This document shows, in pieces, positions 1 to 9,029 of a stretch of 64,000 nt of DNA (position 1 is the first letter of the stretch; every line of letters starts with the position of its first letter). Location of the stretch: assembly GCA_025060505.1 (NCBI GenBank), contig JANXBU010000008.1, positions 32,155-96,154 of the forward strand, in the 5' to 3' direction. The position numbers and the translations under genes are program-made. Under the pieces are notes generated by a model, which saw only the letters and a list, made by a program, of their open reading frames with translations, searched no databases and had not been told where the DNA came from. Source of the stretch: Candidatus Calescibacterium sp. GTDB taxonomy: Bacteria; Calescibacteriota; Calescibacteriia; Calescibacteriales; Calescibacteriaceae.

Positions 1-475
1 ATAGAACAAGGAAAAGAATTATATTACTATACCTCTTTATTGAAGATATTATAGAAATTCTAATATTTTCATAACTTGAATCAAGAATCTTCTTGGATTC
101 AGCAAGCTTCGCCATAGCTTCTTCATCCCCTTTTATAACATCTTCAAACAAACCTATATAAGATTCCATAGATCCTCTGAATGTCTTAACCTCCTGAGAA
201 AAACCTATATCTGATATATTTTTGAGAAAAGCATCCATTTCAAACATTATTTTCTTCGCTTCCGAAATATCATCAGCTGACATCTTAGTTATTGCTTCAT
301 AGAGCTTTGAAGTTATTCTCATGTTAAACGATTCCACCTGAGACAAAGCTGGCATAATGTCAATAAGGTTCTTCTGGAGAGATGAGAAATAAAATATGAA
401 CAAGATAAGTATCGTGTTCAAAAACACCACAACAAAAAATGCAGAAAGTATCTTCAATCTTATACTCATCCTCAT
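1..475 (-). CDS. Methyl-accepting chemotaxis-type sensor, N-terminal part (cut by window edge)
   Basis: About 158 residues are readable on the minus strand from an ATG at 475 and the frame is still open at the left edge. A short basic N-terminus is followed by a hydrophobic helix (about residues 7-28). A soluble helical stretch of roughly 115 residues without cysteines follows, and a second hydrophobic segment begins at the edge. This is the layout of a transmembrane chemoreceptor or sensor kinase with a four-helix-bundle periplasmic domain. The signalling half lies outside the window, so chemoreceptor rather than kinase is inference. A second in-frame ATG lies two codons downstream. No Shine-Dalgarno sequence is visible. 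Confidence 0.55.
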   Translation of the reverse strand, partial: MRMSIRLKILSAFFVVVFLNTILILFIFYFSSLQKNLIDIMPALSQVESFNMRITSKLYEAITKMSADDISEAKKIMFEMDAFLKNISDIGFSQEVKTFRGSMESYIGLFEDVIKGDEEAMAKLAESKKILDSSYENIRISIISSIKRYSNIILFLVL

Positions 476-551
476 ATAAGAAATTTTAAATATGAAACGA
501 GATAAAAAACAAGTTTTTAAGCGTATGTAGCTACACTATTGAAAAAAGAAA

Positions 552-1841
552 CTATTTTAAAGATACCGATTTGATCTCTTTGAAGTCTTCCGTAACTCCT
601 TTTGTATCAACTATTTGCCAAATCTCATAAACTCCTCCCTTTACATCACCGTTTTGGTCAAAATCCACATCACCTGAAACACCTTTGTAGTCTATATCAG
701 CACCAGCCTTTGCCTTCTGAACAACATCTTTCCAGTTTCCACCAGAAGCCGGCGGTTTGACTTTCTCTCCACCGTTTGTCAGATTAACAAGAACCTCCTT
801 CACTTTTTCTGGATTGTATTCCCCAACTGCTTCTATACCTAAAGCTACTACGAAAAAAGCATCATATGCATGTTCAAGAAAAGAGGCCGGTTCAGATCTA
901 AATTTGCTTTTGTATGCTTCAGCAAATCTCTTGTAATCTGGATCATCCGCCGAGGGTTTTGGAGCAGTTCCACTCATACCCTTAACAAATTCTCCGATAC
1001 TAGATATACCCTTATCTTTAACACCATCTACGCCAAAAAGATATGGCTTTCGCTTCCCGGTATTAGTTATATATGTCTGAAGGTCTTTCAGAAGATTTAT
1101 TCCATCATCAACAAAAGAAATTATAACAATTCCATCTGGATCTCCATATTTGTAAAGTTCAGCAACTTCACTTGAAAAATCTACTGTTTTATCCTCAGAG
1201 TAACCAACCGATGTCCAAGTTTCTCCTCCTTTTTTTCTAAATTCCTCTCCGAAAGCCTCCGCTAACTTTGCTCCATATGCATCATTTCTGTATATTATAG
1301 ATACCTTCCTCGCTCCAACATCATCGTATGCATAATCTGCAAGAACCTTGCCTTGAAGAGCATCAGATGGGGGAGTTCTCCATATATAGCCTCCATCATT
1401 TAGCTCAGATATAAGCGGACTCGTTGCAGATGGAGAAATAATTATTACCTTGTTACTTACAACAGCTGGGCAACTTTTATTTTCGGCTCCGCCACATATC
1501 CCTCTGATTATAGCAGAACTTGTTGCTGGACCAATGATAAATTTTATACCCTGAGATACAAGCTTATCAAAACATCTCTTTGCACCATCTGGAGAAGTTC
1601 CATCATCACATATCTCCAACTTTACATTCTTCCCAAGAATACCACCTAATTCGTTTATCTGATCCTCGGCCATTTTTAAACCAGTTATCACATCCTCCCC
1701 AAAAGATGCTTCTTCTCCAGAAAGCGGAAGTATAACACCTATCTTCAGTGCTTCCTTCTTCTCTTCTTCCTCGGCAGCACAAGAAATTAAGACTAAGCTT
1801 CCGATTAAAAGTAAGTGAAAAACCAATCTAATCCCAACCAT
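552..1841 (-). CDS. Branched-chain amino acid ABC transporter substrate-binding lipoprotein
   Basis: A 429-residue periplasmic binding protein of the LivK/Peripla_BP_6 family. The N-terminal signal ends in a lipobox (LISC, Cys near residue 21), so it should be a lipid-anchored periplasmic receptor. The mature part opens with the family pattern KIGVILPLSGEEASFG and contains the usual FIIGPATSSA and RNDAYGA segments of the two lobes. It should deliver a branched-chain amino acid or similar small molecule to an ABC importer. No permease or ATPase genes lie beside it, so the partner transporter must be elsewhere. The start codon is preceded by TAAAAT and a 7-nt spacer with no Shine-Dalgarno. The ligand cannot be read from sequence. 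Confidence 0.85.
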   Translation of the reverse strand: MVGIRLVFHLLLIGSLVLISCAAEEEEKKEALKIGVILPLSGEEASFGEDVITGLKMAEDQINELGGILGKNVKLEICDDGTSPDGAKRCFDKLVSQGIKFIIGPATSSAIIRGICGGAENKSCPAVVSNKVIIISPSATSPLISELNDGGYIWRTPPSDALQGKVLADYAYDDVGARKVSIIYRNDAYGAKLAEAFGEEFRKKGGETWTSVGYSEDKTVDFSSEVAELYKYGDPDGIVIISFVDDGINLLKDLQTYITNTGKRKPYLFGVDGVKDKGISSIGEFVKGMSGTAPKPSADDPDYKRFAEAYKSKFRSEPASFLEHAYDAFFVVALGIEAVGEYNPEKVKEVLVNLTNGGEKVKPPASGGNWKDVVQKAKAGADIDYKGVSGDVDFDQNGDVKGGVYEIWQIVDTKGVTEDFKEIKSVSLK

Positions 1842-1990
1842 ACCTAATATTTTAATGAACTATGAAAAAAAATTCAAGATTATTTTCAAGATTTTGAAAA
1901 ATGAATATTCCAGAATAAATAAACTTTACAGAACCAAAATAAAACGGAAATAGCGAAAAATTACTCCAAATTATAAAAAAAAATTGAACT

Positions 1991-3301
1991 ATGAAAAGAT
2001 TCAAGATAGGCGTTGTTGGAGCTGGATATGTTGGACTGACAACTGCTATTTGCTTCTCTGAACTCGGACACCACGTCATATGTTATGACAAAGATACAGA
2101 AAAAATAAAAAAACTCAAAGAAGGAAAAATTCCTATATACGAACCAGGACTTGAAGACATATTGAAAAAAACATACCAGAAAAATATTTTCTTTACCGAT
2201 AAACCAGAAGAAATTTATGCTAATTCAGAGGTCATATTTATATGCGTTGGAACACCGGAAATGCCTGACGGAAGTGCTGATCTATCTTATATAGAAGCCT
2301 GCTCCATTGAGCTTACATCCTATCTGAAAGAATATAAACTTATTGTAGAAAAAAGCACAGTACCTGTTAGAACAGCTGAATGGATAGAACGAACCATAAA
2401 GCTATACAATCCGCATGCAGATTTTGATGTTGCATCAAACCCTGAATTTCTGAAAGAAGGCAGTGGTATCAAGGATTTCTTCCAACCAGATAGAATAGTT
2501 CTTGGAGTTTCCTCCGAAAGAGCAAAAAAAATATTACTTGAAATATACAACGAAAAAGAGTTCCCTTATCCAAAAATAATCACAGATGTTAAGACTGCAG
2601 AACTAATAAAGCACGCATCAAACTCGTTTTTGGCATTGAAAATATCTTATATAAATATGGTAGCAAACTTCTGCGAAAAAGTTGGAGTTGATGTTGATGT
2701 CGTTGCAGAAGGTATGGGGCTTGACAGAAGAATAGGCAGAGAATTTCTAAAAGCAGGTATAGGTTGGGGTGGAAGTTGTTTCCCAAAAGATGTAAAAGCT
2801 TTCATAAAAATGGCAGAAGAAAACCACGAGGATTTCTCAATACTGAAAGAAGCATACAAAATAAATGAAAAAAGGATTGATCACTTTATAGAAAAAGTTA
2901 AAAAAACTTTGTGGGTAATAAAAGGCAAAAGACTAGCGATCTGGGGACTTTCTTTCAAACCAAATACAGATGATATAAGAGAATCCCCAGCAATAAAAAT
3001 CATTCCAAGATTACTGAATGCAGGAGCTTATCTTAAACTATATGACCCAGAAGCTATGGAAAACACCAAAAAGATAATACCACCAAACGTCAACGTAAAT
3101 TATGCAGACTCAATCGAGGAATCCGTAAAAGAATCGCATGCGATATTGATCCTGACAGATTGGGACGAATTCAAAAACGCAAACTTACCAACTTTGAAAA
3201 AATACATGATAACACCAATAATTATAGATGGAAGAAATATTTACGATCCAAAAAAAGTCAGAGAACTCGGATTTCTGTATGTTCCAACAGGTAAGCCATA
3301 A
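1991..3301 (+). CDS. ugd: UDP-glucose 6-dehydrogenase
   Basis: A 436-residue cytoplasmic enzyme that oxidises UDP-glucose to UDP-glucuronate with two NAD+. The N-terminal Rossmann motif GAGYVGL lies at residues 10-16. The catalytic cysteine is Cys263 in GWGGSCFPKD. The substrate-binding segment NPEFLKEG and the C-terminal UDP-binding domain with WGLSFKPNTDD are present, and the length is normal for the family. UDP-GDP-mannose dehydrogenase relatives share this fold, but the motif set fits UDP-glucose best. The product feeds capsule, LPS or nucleotide-sugar pathways, consistent with the WecA-type and GT9 genes in the window. It is divergent from the binding-protein gene and has no obvious Shine-Dalgarno. 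Confidence 0.92.
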   Translation: MKRFKIGVVGAGYVGLTTAICFSELGHHVICYDKDTEKIKKLKEGKIPIYEPGLEDILKKTYQKNIFFTDKPEEIYANSEVIFICVGTPEMPDGSADLSYIEACSIELTSYLKEYKLIVEKSTVPVRTAEWIERTIKLYNPHADFDVASNPEFLKEGSGIKDFFQPDRIVLGVSSERAKKILLEIYNEKEFPYPKIITDVKTAELIKHASNSFLALKISYINMVANFCEKVGVDVDVVAEGMGLDRRIGREFLKAGIGWGGSCFPKDVKAFIKMAEENHEDFSILKEAYKINEKRIDHFIEKVKKTLWVIKGKRLAIWGLSFKPNTDDIRESPAIKIIPRLLNAGAYLKLYDPEAMENTKKIIPPNVNVNYADSIEESVKESHAILILTDWDEFKNANLPTLKKYMITPIIIDGRNIYDPKKVRELGFLYVPTGKP

Positions 3302-3379
3302 AGCTCAAAATCAAAAATGTTTCGCTGTATCACAAAATAATTCTTAGTAAAAATACTCAAATACCCGCAGATTATCCGA

Positions 3380-4366
3380 TTGAAAAGAGACAAAAATATC
3401 TCAAAACCACACAGCAAAAAGAAAAAAACTAAAAATTTGAACTCACAAATGATAGAAAAATCAACAATTTTTGAGGATAAAATAAAATCAAGTCTTGAGA
3501 AACACAGAAAAATACTTACAGAAATTCTGAAAGTCTCAGATAAATTCGGAGTTAGAACATATCTGGTAGGTGGTTTTATAAGAGATGTTGTTCTTGAAAT
3601 AGAAACAGCAGATATTGATCTTGTAGTTGAAGGAGATACGTATGAGCTTTCACAAGAACTCAGAAGAATTCTTCGCGGTAAGAACTACAAATATATTGAG
3701 AATTTCGGAACAGCTTCTTTTGATATAGAATTTTATGGGAAAGTATACAGAATAGATTTTGCAAGAGCCAGAAGAGAAGAATATCCTATTCCCGGCGAGC
3801 ACCCGAAGGTTTCCTTCGTTGATGATGTAAGAGTTGATCTTCTGAGAAGAGATTTTAGCATAAATGCAATAGCTATTGAATTTGATCAGAATCTTAATTT
3901 CAAATTTATAGATGTAGTCGGTGGACTAGATGACCTTATGGCCAAGAAAATAAAAATTCTGCACAAAATGAGCATAGCAGACGATCCCACAAGAATTTTG
4001 CGAGGAGTAAGAATTTCTCTGAAAACTGGTTTTGAAATAGATCAAGGAGTAATTGAATCTCTTGAAATAGCAAAGAAAATTGGAGCTTTCAAAAATGTTC
4101 ACGGAAGTAGATTTTTCAGTGAAATGAAGATCACAGCCAAAGAAGATTTTTTCGATAAATTTATCGAGAAACTAAAAGAACTAAATGTCTTGATCTCAAT
4201 CCATCCAGCACTTGATATAAATGTATATAACTTTTCAGGAGATTGGCAAGATAAAATAGCGGAGCTCATTTTAAGAGTATCACCAGAATCAAGGTACGAA
4301 ATAGCAAGCTTTTTCGGAGTTCCAAAGAGCATATCAAAGAGATTAGAGAAACTCTCTCGGGTCTGA
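3380..4366 (+). CDS. Class II tRNA nucleotidyltransferase / poly(A) polymerase family protein
   Basis: The 328-residue protein carries the nucleotidyltransferase head of the CCA-adding/poly(A) polymerase family: YLVGGFIRD followed by the metal-binding DIDLVVEG, then [10 protein letters not shown] and [12 protein letters not shown]. These should bind two metal ions and transfer nucleotides to an RNA 3' end. The protein stops after the neck/body, so the C-terminal HD phosphohydrolase domain of many bacterial CCA enzymes is missing. The first 23 codons from the TTG at 3380 are Lys-rich and low-complexity; the ATG at 3449 is an equally likely start. CCA-, A- or CC-adding specificity cannot be decided. 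Its last 24 nt overlap the convergent leuC. Confidence 0.82.
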   Translation: MKRDKNISKPHSKKKKTKNLNSQMIEKSTIFEDKIKSSLEKHRKILTEILKVSDKFGVRTYLVGGFIRDVVLEIETADIDLVVEGDTYELSQELRRILRGKNYKYIENFGTASFDIEFYGKVYRIDFARARREEYPIPGEHPKVSFVDDVRVDLLRRDFSINAIAIEFDQNLNFKFIDVVGGLDDLMAKKIKILHKMSIADDPTRILRGVRISLKTGFEIDQGVIESLEIAKKIGAFKNVHGSRFFSEMKITAKEDFFDKFIEKLKELNVLISIHPALDINVYNFSGDWQDKIAELILRVSPESRYEIASFFGVPKSISKRLEKLSRV

Positions 4367-5809
4367 TATATACCCTTTTATTGCAGATGCAGCAGCTGTA
4401 AGAGGACTTGCAAGATGAGTTCTTCCATCTCTGCCTTGTCTTCCCTCAAAATTTCTGTTTGATGTACTTACGCATCTTTCTCCGGGAGAAAGAATATCTG
4501 GGTTCATTCCGAGACACATACTACAACCTGCGTTTCTCCACTCAAAGCCAGCTTCCTTGAATATTTTGTCAAGACCCATCTTTTCAGCTTGAAATTTTAC
4601 AAGTTGAGAACCCGGAACAATCATAGCTCTTACCCATGGTGCCACCTTTTTTCCCTTAACAATCTGAGCAGCAGCTACAAGATCATCCAATCTTGCATTT
4701 GTACAAGAACCAATGAAAACTCGATCAATCTTTATACTTGTCATAGGAGTTCCGGGAGAAAGTCCCATATACTTCAGAGCTCTTTTGGCATGTTCCCTTT
4801 CAACAGGATCTTCAAATTCCTCAGGATTCGGAACCGCCTCTCCTATTGAAACCACATCAGATGGTCTTGTTCCCCAAGTTATCTGTGGTTCAAGATCTGA
4901 AATATCAAAGTAAAGTTCCGCATCAAATTTAGCATCAGGATCAGATTTAAGAGTTTTCCAGTAATTCAGAGCTTCTTCAAAATTGCGTGCTGAATACATT
5001 CTACCTTCAAGATACTTAAATACTTTTTCATCTGGTTCAATTATTCCTGTTCTGGCACCTCCTTCTATTGTCATATTGCATATAGTCATCCTTTCCTCAA
5101 CAGAGAATTGTTTTACCACCTCTCCTGTATACTCTATAGCATAACCTACTCCACCGGTTGTTCCTATCCTACCTATTATGTAAAGTATAACGTCTTTTGA
5201 TTTTATTCCTTTGGGTAAAACTCCCTCAATAGCAACCTTCATTTGTTTTGGTTTGTTTAGCCAAAGCGTTTGAGTAGCAAGAACATGTTCTACTTCGCTT
5301 GTTCCTATTCCGAAAGCAATCGCTCCGAATGCCCCGTGAGTCGATGTATGACTATCTCCGCAAACTATTGTCATCCCCGGCTGAGTTAGTCCAAGCTGAG
5401 GTCCTATTATATGGACTATACCCTGGTATTGACTATCTATACCGAAAAATTTTATACCAAACTCCTGAGCATTTTTTTTGAGATATTTGACCTGCTTCAA
5501 AGATATAAGATCAATCTCATATCCATCAAGCGAGAGTTTCTCATATTTATTCAAAATATTTTCTGGAAAATCCAGTTCTTCAAAGATGTATCTGTTGTCG
5601 TCAGTAGGAACATTATGATCTACAACAGCAAATGTAAGATCTGGTCTTCTGACTTTCCTCTTCGCTAATCTAAGACCATCAAAGGCTTGAGGACTTGTAA
5701 CCTCATGAACAAGATGAAGATCTATGTATATAAGATATGGTTTATTCGGATCATCCGGTTCAACAACAACATGCTCCTTCCAAATTTTTTCAAAGAGAGT
5801 TTCGCTCAT
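4343..5809 (-). CDS. leuC: 3-isopropylmalate dehydratase large subunit
   Basis: A 488-residue aconitase-family protein for the isomerisation of 2- to 3-isopropylmalate in leucine biosynthesis. All three 4Fe-4S ligands are visible: Cys369 ([11 protein letters not shown]), Cys429 and Cys432 ([11 protein letters not shown]). The active-site segment [13 protein letters not shown] is intact and the arginine-containing [10 protein letters not shown] lies near the C-terminus. Length and the uninterrupted N-terminal region fit bacterial LeuC better than the shorter archaeal homoaconitase type. The small subunit leuD is not in the window and must be unlinked. The start codon follows TATAAAAT by three bases, with no Shine-Dalgarno. 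The 3' end overlaps the convergent nucleotidyltransferase gene by 24 nt. Confidence 0.93.
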   Translation of the reverse strand: MSETLFEKIWKEHVVVEPDDPNKPYLIYIDLHLVHEVTSPQAFDGLRLAKRKVRRPDLTFAVVDHNVPTDDNRYIFEELDFPENILNKYEKLSLDGYEIDLISLKQVKYLKKNAQEFGIKFFGIDSQYQGIVHIIGPQLGLTQPGMTIVCGDSHTSTHGAFGAIAFGIGTSEVEHVLATQTLWLNKPKQMKVAIEGVLPKGIKSKDVILYIIGRIGTTGGVGYAIEYTGEVVKQFSVEERMTICNMTIEGGARTGIIEPDEKVFKYLEGRMYSARNFEEALNYWKTLKSDPDAKFDAELYFDISDLEPQITWGTRPSDVVSIGEAVPNPEEFEDPVEREHAKRALKYMGLSPGTPMTSIKIDRVFIGSCTNARLDDLVAAAQIVKGKKVAPWVRAMIVPGSQLVKFQAEKMGLDKIFKEAGFEWRNAGCSMCLGMNPDILSPGERCVSTSNRNFEGRQGRDGRTHLASPLTAAASAIKGYISDPREFL

Positions 5810-5922
5810 ATAATTTTATACTTTAGTTATTTTTCGGCTGCTTTCAGCTTTTGCAGATTACTGGACTTATATCCAAAGAGAAATGAGAGATTATGAAAAA
5901 ATTAAATTCAACGTTGTAAGAA

Positions 5923-6216
5923 CTATTTCTTTGCCATATTTTGTTTTACTATTTTTGGTATATCAAACATAGATATTACATCTTTGCCGAATATCTTTTT
6001 TAGCTTTTCATCTGCTTTTATTTCACGCTTTACTTGAAGTCCCTTTTGTTTTATGTATGTCCATATACCTTTTATTGCCTCTTGCATCGTAGCTTTTGTC
6101 TTTCCGACTATATCAGATAACTCAGGAGAAAGTTCAAATTCTTTAAAGAACGAAGCTGGAGCCTGCCTTTTCTTCTTCTCTGATTTTTCTTTTTTCGTCG
6201 TTTTACTTTTCGCCAT
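5923..6216 (-). CDS. Stand-alone SWIB/MDM2-domain protein with basic tail
   Basis: A 97-residue protein. Residues about 1-20 are a Lys/Ser/Thr-rich basic tail. Residues about 23-95 match the SWIB fold pattern: F-x-L-S-P-E-L, then IKGIWTYIKQKGLQ, then DEKLKKIFGKDVISMFDI. SWIB domains are best known in eukaryotic chromatin remodellers and as small proteins or topoisomerase fusions in Chlamydiae. They also occur as small proteins in scattered bacteria. A basic tail plus SWIB suggests a nucleoid- or DNA-associated role, which is inference. The gene has one of the few strong Shine-Dalgarno sequences in the window, so it may be well expressed. It sits alone between leuC and a divergent chemoreceptor gene. 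Confidence 0.85.
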   Translation of the reverse strand: MAKSKTTKKEKSEKKKRQAPASFFKEFELSPELSDIVGKTKATMQEAIKGIWTYIKQKGLQVKREIKADEKLKKIFGKDVISMFDIPKIVKQNMAKK

Positions 6217-6224
6217 AGGTTATT

Positions 6225-6243
6225 ACCTCCTTGAACTATTATA
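6225..6243 (-). promoter_or_regulatory. Shine-Dalgarno and -10 box of the SWIB gene
   Basis: AAGGAGGT lies at 6225-6232, eight bases before the ATG at 6216. A TATAAT box lies at 6238-6243 (minus-strand sense). This implies a short leader with the ribosome site near its 5' end, in contrast to most neighbouring genes. Confidence 0.6.
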
Positions 6244-6300
6244 CTCATTAGATATTTAAATCTTAAAAAATTTCCCAAAAAACAAAAATTTAAAAATAGT

Positions 6301-6315
6301 TATAATTCTATTGTT
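6301..6315 (+). promoter_or_regulatory. Putative leaderless promoter of the chemoreceptor gene
   Basis: A perfect TATAAT lies at 6301-6306, nine bases before the ATG at 6316, with no Shine-Dalgarno between. Transcription would start at or within a few bases of the start codon. No convincing TTGACA-like -35 box is seen. Confidence 0.5.
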
Positions 6316-7401
6316 ATGCTTGCTGTAATAATAGGAAATACAGTAGTTATACTGTCTTCTATAATCGGCATACTCGTAAGCGGATTTTCCATTGGGGTGA
6401 TTTTAGCATCAGTTGGAGGTATCATCGGAACCAATATAGTTTTTATACTTGCAAAAATACAGGAGAACAAAAGTTTTCAAGACGCACTAGATGACGCTAA
6501 AGCAGCGGAACCAAAAACACAAAGAGGAAAAGACATAAAATCAATAATAAACGAAATCCTACAAAAAGAGAAAGAAAACCTGGCCAAAACACTAAGTGCA
6601 CTTGAAAATTTACTAAACGAATTTGAAAACAAATTCAAAAGCATATCAAGAGAAAATGAAATGCAGTTGAATAAAGTGAACGTTGTTGTAACTGCTTCGG
6701 AAGAACTTTCAGCATCGGCTGCGGAGGTTGCATCAAGAATAATTCAAGTCGCATCAAAAGTAGAAGAAACTTCTTCAATATCAAAAGGAGGTCTTAGCAG
6801 AATGGATGAGGTTGTAAAAGTTATGGATGAGGTTGTATCAACTATGAAAGGTGTAATGGGTATGGCAAAGGAACTTGAAGATCAAACGAAAGAAATATCT
6901 GAAATAATCTCAATAATAGAGGACATAACAGACCAAACAAACCTACTTGCTCTGAACGCAGCGATTGAGGCTGCACGAGCCGGAGAACAAGGTAAGGGAT
7001 TCGCGGTTGTGGCAGGAGAGGTCAGAAAACTAGCAGAAAGAACATATAGTGCTGCAAGAGAAATATCCGAGAAGATAAACCTCATTGTATCAAAAGTTGG
7101 CGAAACCTACAAAGCCATAGAATCTGAATTCGAGGTTACCAAAAAAGGATTTGAACTCATAACAGAAGGAAAAAAAAGCTTCGAAAATGTTACAAACTAC
7201 ACAAACGTAATAAACACAGAAACAACAGCCATATCAACTGCAACAGAACAACAATCAAAAGTCACTGATGAAATATCAAGAAACCTTCTGACCCTTCTTG
7301 AAAGCGCAAAAAATATAGATGCTTCTTATCAGGAAGCAATAAACCTACTACAAAGACTAAAAGAAGAATTCAAAAAGAGACTTGAAATCCTGACCAAATA
7401 A
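6316..7401 (+). CDS. Methyl-accepting chemotaxis protein without ligand-binding domain
   Basis: A 361-residue chemoreceptor. Two closely spaced hydrophobic helices at residues about 4-22 and 27-47 form a membrane hairpin with almost no periplasmic loop. The rest is long coiled coil. The conserved signalling tip is clear around residues 210-240: [19 protein letters not shown] followed by [14 protein letters not shown]. There is no HAMP domain and no recognisable sensor domain, so it probably senses a cytoplasmic or membrane-linked signal and relays it to CheW/CheA. No che genes occur in the window. The downstream aminopeptidase gene follows after 31 nt on the same strand. Confidence 0.9.
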   Translation: MLAVIIGNTVVILSSIIGILVSGFSIGVILASVGGIIGTNIVFILAKIQENKSFQDALDDAKAAEPKTQRGKDIKSIINEILQKEKENLAKTLSALENLLNEFENKFKSISRENEMQLNKVNVVVTASEELSASAAEVASRIIQVASKVEETSSISKGGLSRMDEVVKVMDEVVSTMKGVMGMAKELEDQTKEISEIISIIEDITDQTNLLALNAAIEAARAGEQGKGFAVVAGEVRKLAERTYSAAREISEKINLIVSKVGETYKAIESEFEVTKKGFELITEGKKSFENVTNYTNVINTETTAISTATEQQSKVTDEISRNLLTLLESAKNIDASYQEAINLLQRLKEEFKKRLEILTK

Positions 7402-7432
7402 TTTTGCAAATTAGAGAATAAAAATCTAAAAA

Positions 7433-8773
7433 ATGCTCGTATTTCCAATTGAAATAATAAAGAAAAGACAAAAAACTTTATTTGAGAAACTACCCCCAAA
7501 TTCAGTAGCAATAATACCATCTGAAAGCATAAAAATAAGAAATAATGATGTAGAATATAGGTTCAGACCATCATCAAGGCTACTTTACATCACCGGAATA
7601 AAAGATCCAAATACAATAGCTGTTATATCCAAGAAAAAATTAAGTGATGGCGAGGAAACGAAAATAATAATTTTCAGAAAAAAAAACAAATTCGAGGAAG
7701 CTATATGGATAGGCTTCTCAACTCCGGATGAAGAATTAAAACAGGTATGCGATGAAATAGAAAACATAGAAAACTTTGATACAAAAATATCAAAAATAAT
7801 CCAGAACACAGAATACCTTTTTTATCCCATCGGAGAAGATGGAAACATTCAAAATAAAATACTTAAGTCATACTATGAACTCAAAAGAAAAGCAAGAGCA
7901 GGAACACTACCTCCTAAACTAATATCAGATATCGACACAATACTTGGAGAACTGAGAGCTAAAAAAGATCAATATGAAATAGAGAATATAAGAAAAGCAG
8001 TAAAAATAACAAAAAAGGTACTCAATGAAATTGCCCTGAAACCCGGAATGATGGAATACGAAGTTGAATCACAAATAATCAGAACATACAGAATGTACGG
8101 AGGCGAGGAGGCATTTCCAACAATAGTAGCGTCTGGGAAAAATTCCACAATCTTACATTATACACAGAATTCTTCCGTTCTGAAAATACCCTGCGTTATA
8201 GATACAGGTGTTGAAATAAACTTTTACGCCTCAGATATAACAAGAACATTTATACCAGAGGATTTTCCAGATGAACCAAAAGAAAAAGTGAAAATAGCTC
8301 AAGACATAAAATCGCAAGTTGAGATTATACAAAAAAAAGTTATAGAGAAAGCTAGAAAAGGTGTATCATTTGAAGAACTAAACCTAATCGCTCAAAGGGA
8401 AATATCGTACTGTTTGATTGACATCGGAATTCTAAAAGGTAGCATTGATGAAATTCTTGAAAAAAAGTTATTTAAGCCTTTCTTTCCACACAGAATAGGT
8501 CATCATCTTGGACTTGATGTACACGATGTTTGTCCATACTACGAAGATCAAAACAGAGCAAAGAAATTAGAAGCCGGAAACATAATAACAATAGAACCAG
8601 GAATATACTTCCCCTACCTTGAAACAGTCTATGTGAAAGACGGACAAATATATGAAAAACCAGATGCAGAAGGTCAATACTACAAAACAGAAATCCCAGA
8701 AATCTTCAGAGGAATAGGTGTCAGAATAGAAGACGATGTAATTATAACAGAAGATGGCAACGAAGTATTGTAG
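7433..8773 (+). CDS. pepP: Xaa-Pro aminopeptidase (M24B family)
   Basis: A 446-residue metallopeptidase that removes an N-terminal residue preceding proline. The N-terminal AMP_N domain (residues about 1-130) contains FRPSSRLLYITGI. The pita-bread catalytic domain shows the five metal ligands in order: two Asp in VIDTGVEINFYASDITR, His in HRIGHHLGLDVHD, Glu in ITIEPGIYF and Glu in GVRIEDDVI. Length and two-domain structure match PepP rather than methionine aminopeptidase. It follows the chemoreceptor gene by 31 nt and may be cotranscribed. No Shine-Dalgarno is visible before the ATG. Confidence 0.9.
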   Translation: MLVFPIEIIKKRQKTLFEKLPPNSVAIIPSESIKIRNNDVEYRFRPSSRLLYITGIKDPNTIAVISKKKLSDGEETKIIIFRKKNKFEEAIWIGFSTPDEELKQVCDEIENIENFDTKISKIIQNTEYLFYPIGEDGNIQNKILKSYYELKRKARAGTLPPKLISDIDTILGELRAKKDQYEIENIRKAVKITKKVLNEIALKPGMMEYEVESQIIRTYRMYGGEEAFPTIVASGKNSTILHYTQNSSVLKIPCVIDTGVEINFYASDITRTFIPEDFPDEPKEKVKIAQDIKSQVEIIQKKVIEKARKGVSFEELNLIAQREISYCLIDIGILKGSIDEILEKKLFKPFFPHRIGHHLGLDVHDVCPYYEDQNRAKKLEAGNIITIEPGIYFPYLETVYVKDGQIYEKPDAEGQYYKTEIPEIFRGIGVRIEDDVIITEDGNEVL

Positions 8774-9029
8774 AAAGATTATTAAAAGAAAGATTACTAA
8801 AAATTATATAATCAAACCACAGAAGCTAACAGCAAATTTATGCGCTCCACTGCTCTACGTTAAGCGATGTGATATGTCAGAAAATGCTCTTTGCTGATAT
8901 CCACAATATCAAAGACTTATTGGGCAGCTGGATACTAGAAAAAGCGCAAGCGATAAATACCTTTTTACTGTTTAAACAAGTAGATTTTTTATTTGTTGTT
9001 CAGGAAATATAAAATTTAGAACAACAGAA

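Noticed and set aside
870..1175. Plus-strand open frame inside the binding-protein gene
   Set aside because: It is antisense to a clear family member and has no start signal or family pattern.
5829..5850. Small hairpin GCTG-CTTT-CAGC followed by TTTT as a terminator
   Set aside because: The T-run is on the plus strand but no plus-strand gene ends there, and the stem is only four or five pairs.
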